This document shows, piece after piece, positions 42,200 through 42,261 of a stretch of DNA of 42,261 bases. Each line of letters starts with the position of its first letter. The first letter of the stretch is position 1. The notes under the pieces were generated by a model. The model made no database searches and had not been told where the DNA came from. It saw nothing but the letters and a program-made list of their open reading frames with translations. Made by a program: the position numbers and the translations under genes. The stretch is taken from positions 1 through 42,261 of the forward strand of contig CBESOE010000024.1 of the NCBI GenBank assembly GCA_965531145.1, in the 5' to 3' direction. The stretch is from JAQAZP01 sp965531145. Lineage in GTDB: Bacteria > Acidobacteriota > JAQAZP01.

Positions 42200-42261
42200 T
42201 CAGGAACTGTAGGTAACCCAGTTACCGCACATGCCGCTGTAGACGTAGCTGCCGCTGGTGC
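42200..42261 (-). CDS. RiPP precursor peptide, C-terminal end (cut by window edge)
   Basis: The minus frame from the window edge to TGA 42200-42202 reads TSGSYVYSGMCGNWVTYSS. Of its 19 residues, 14 are identical to the end of the complete precursor next to it, including SY, CGNWV and the SS end. The leader lies outside the window. It sits 58 bases upstream of the neighbouring precursor gene, in the same direction. Confidence 0.8.
   Translation of the reverse strand, partial: TSGSYVYSGMCGNWVTYSS

Noticed and set aside
1..42261. CRISPR arrays, insertion sequences and rRNA genes
   Set aside because: No regularly spaced repeats, transposase-like frames or rRNA sequence were seen.

Overview
The window is about 42 kb of GC-rich bacterial chromosome, densely coded on both strands, with many ATGA-type overlaps and short gaps. 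No IS element, CRISPR array, rRNA or tRNA is recognisable. Lipoprotein-type signal sequences, two LpxL/HtrB-like acyltransferases and an M48 lipoprotein peptidase point to a Gram-negative (diderm) cell. Class I lysyl-tRNA synthetase, the gene style (zinc-ribbon proteins with proline-rich linkers, FG-GAP secreted proteins) and the overall look suggest Acidobacteriota or a deltaproteobacterium-like lineage. This placement is inference, not proof.

Layout. 1-2516: the end of a Pro-rich protein, then two coupled minus-strand lipoprotein-like genes. 2815-6751: a good sigma70-type promoter, a large secreted SGNH hydrolase with IPT/TIG and FG-GAP repeats, and a secreted BNR-like protein. 6908-12482: a tight five-gene operon (small membrane protein, coiled-coil protein, unknown, AAA+ ATPase with a BCS1-like EDID Walker B, unknown) that matches no system I can name. 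12458-15385: class I lysS followed by a sulfatase-family gene that has lost its catalytic N-terminus and carries a frameshift. 15501-25034: LpxL-like acyltransferase, SH3b-repeat protein, a coupled acyltransferase/AMP-ligase pair, a triple zinc-ribbon membrane protein and an ABC-F ATPase. 25123-28904: zinc-ribbon protein, PtsN-type EIIA, then a GT2/radical SAM-SPASM/GT2 operon. 28905-29307: a gene-free stretch with an unusual inverted-repeat element. 29308-37451: MidA-type methyltransferase, metallophosphoesterase, M48-TPR peptidase, YtcJ-type amidohydrolase, multi-spanning membrane protein, TlpA-like thioredoxin and HU.

37808-42261 is the most interesting part. Two coupled cobalamin-type radical SAM enzymes, the second ending in a PqqD/RRE-like domain, converge on a set of small minus-strand genes. 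One small gene is complete (86 aa, with a conserved-looking leader ending near ETSALACGK), one is cut by the window edge, and one is a leaderless core copy. All three end in a common SYxYxxxCGNxV core, and the set is closed by a rho-independent terminator. This looks like a RiPP (ribosomally made, modified peptide) locus with several paralogous precursors.
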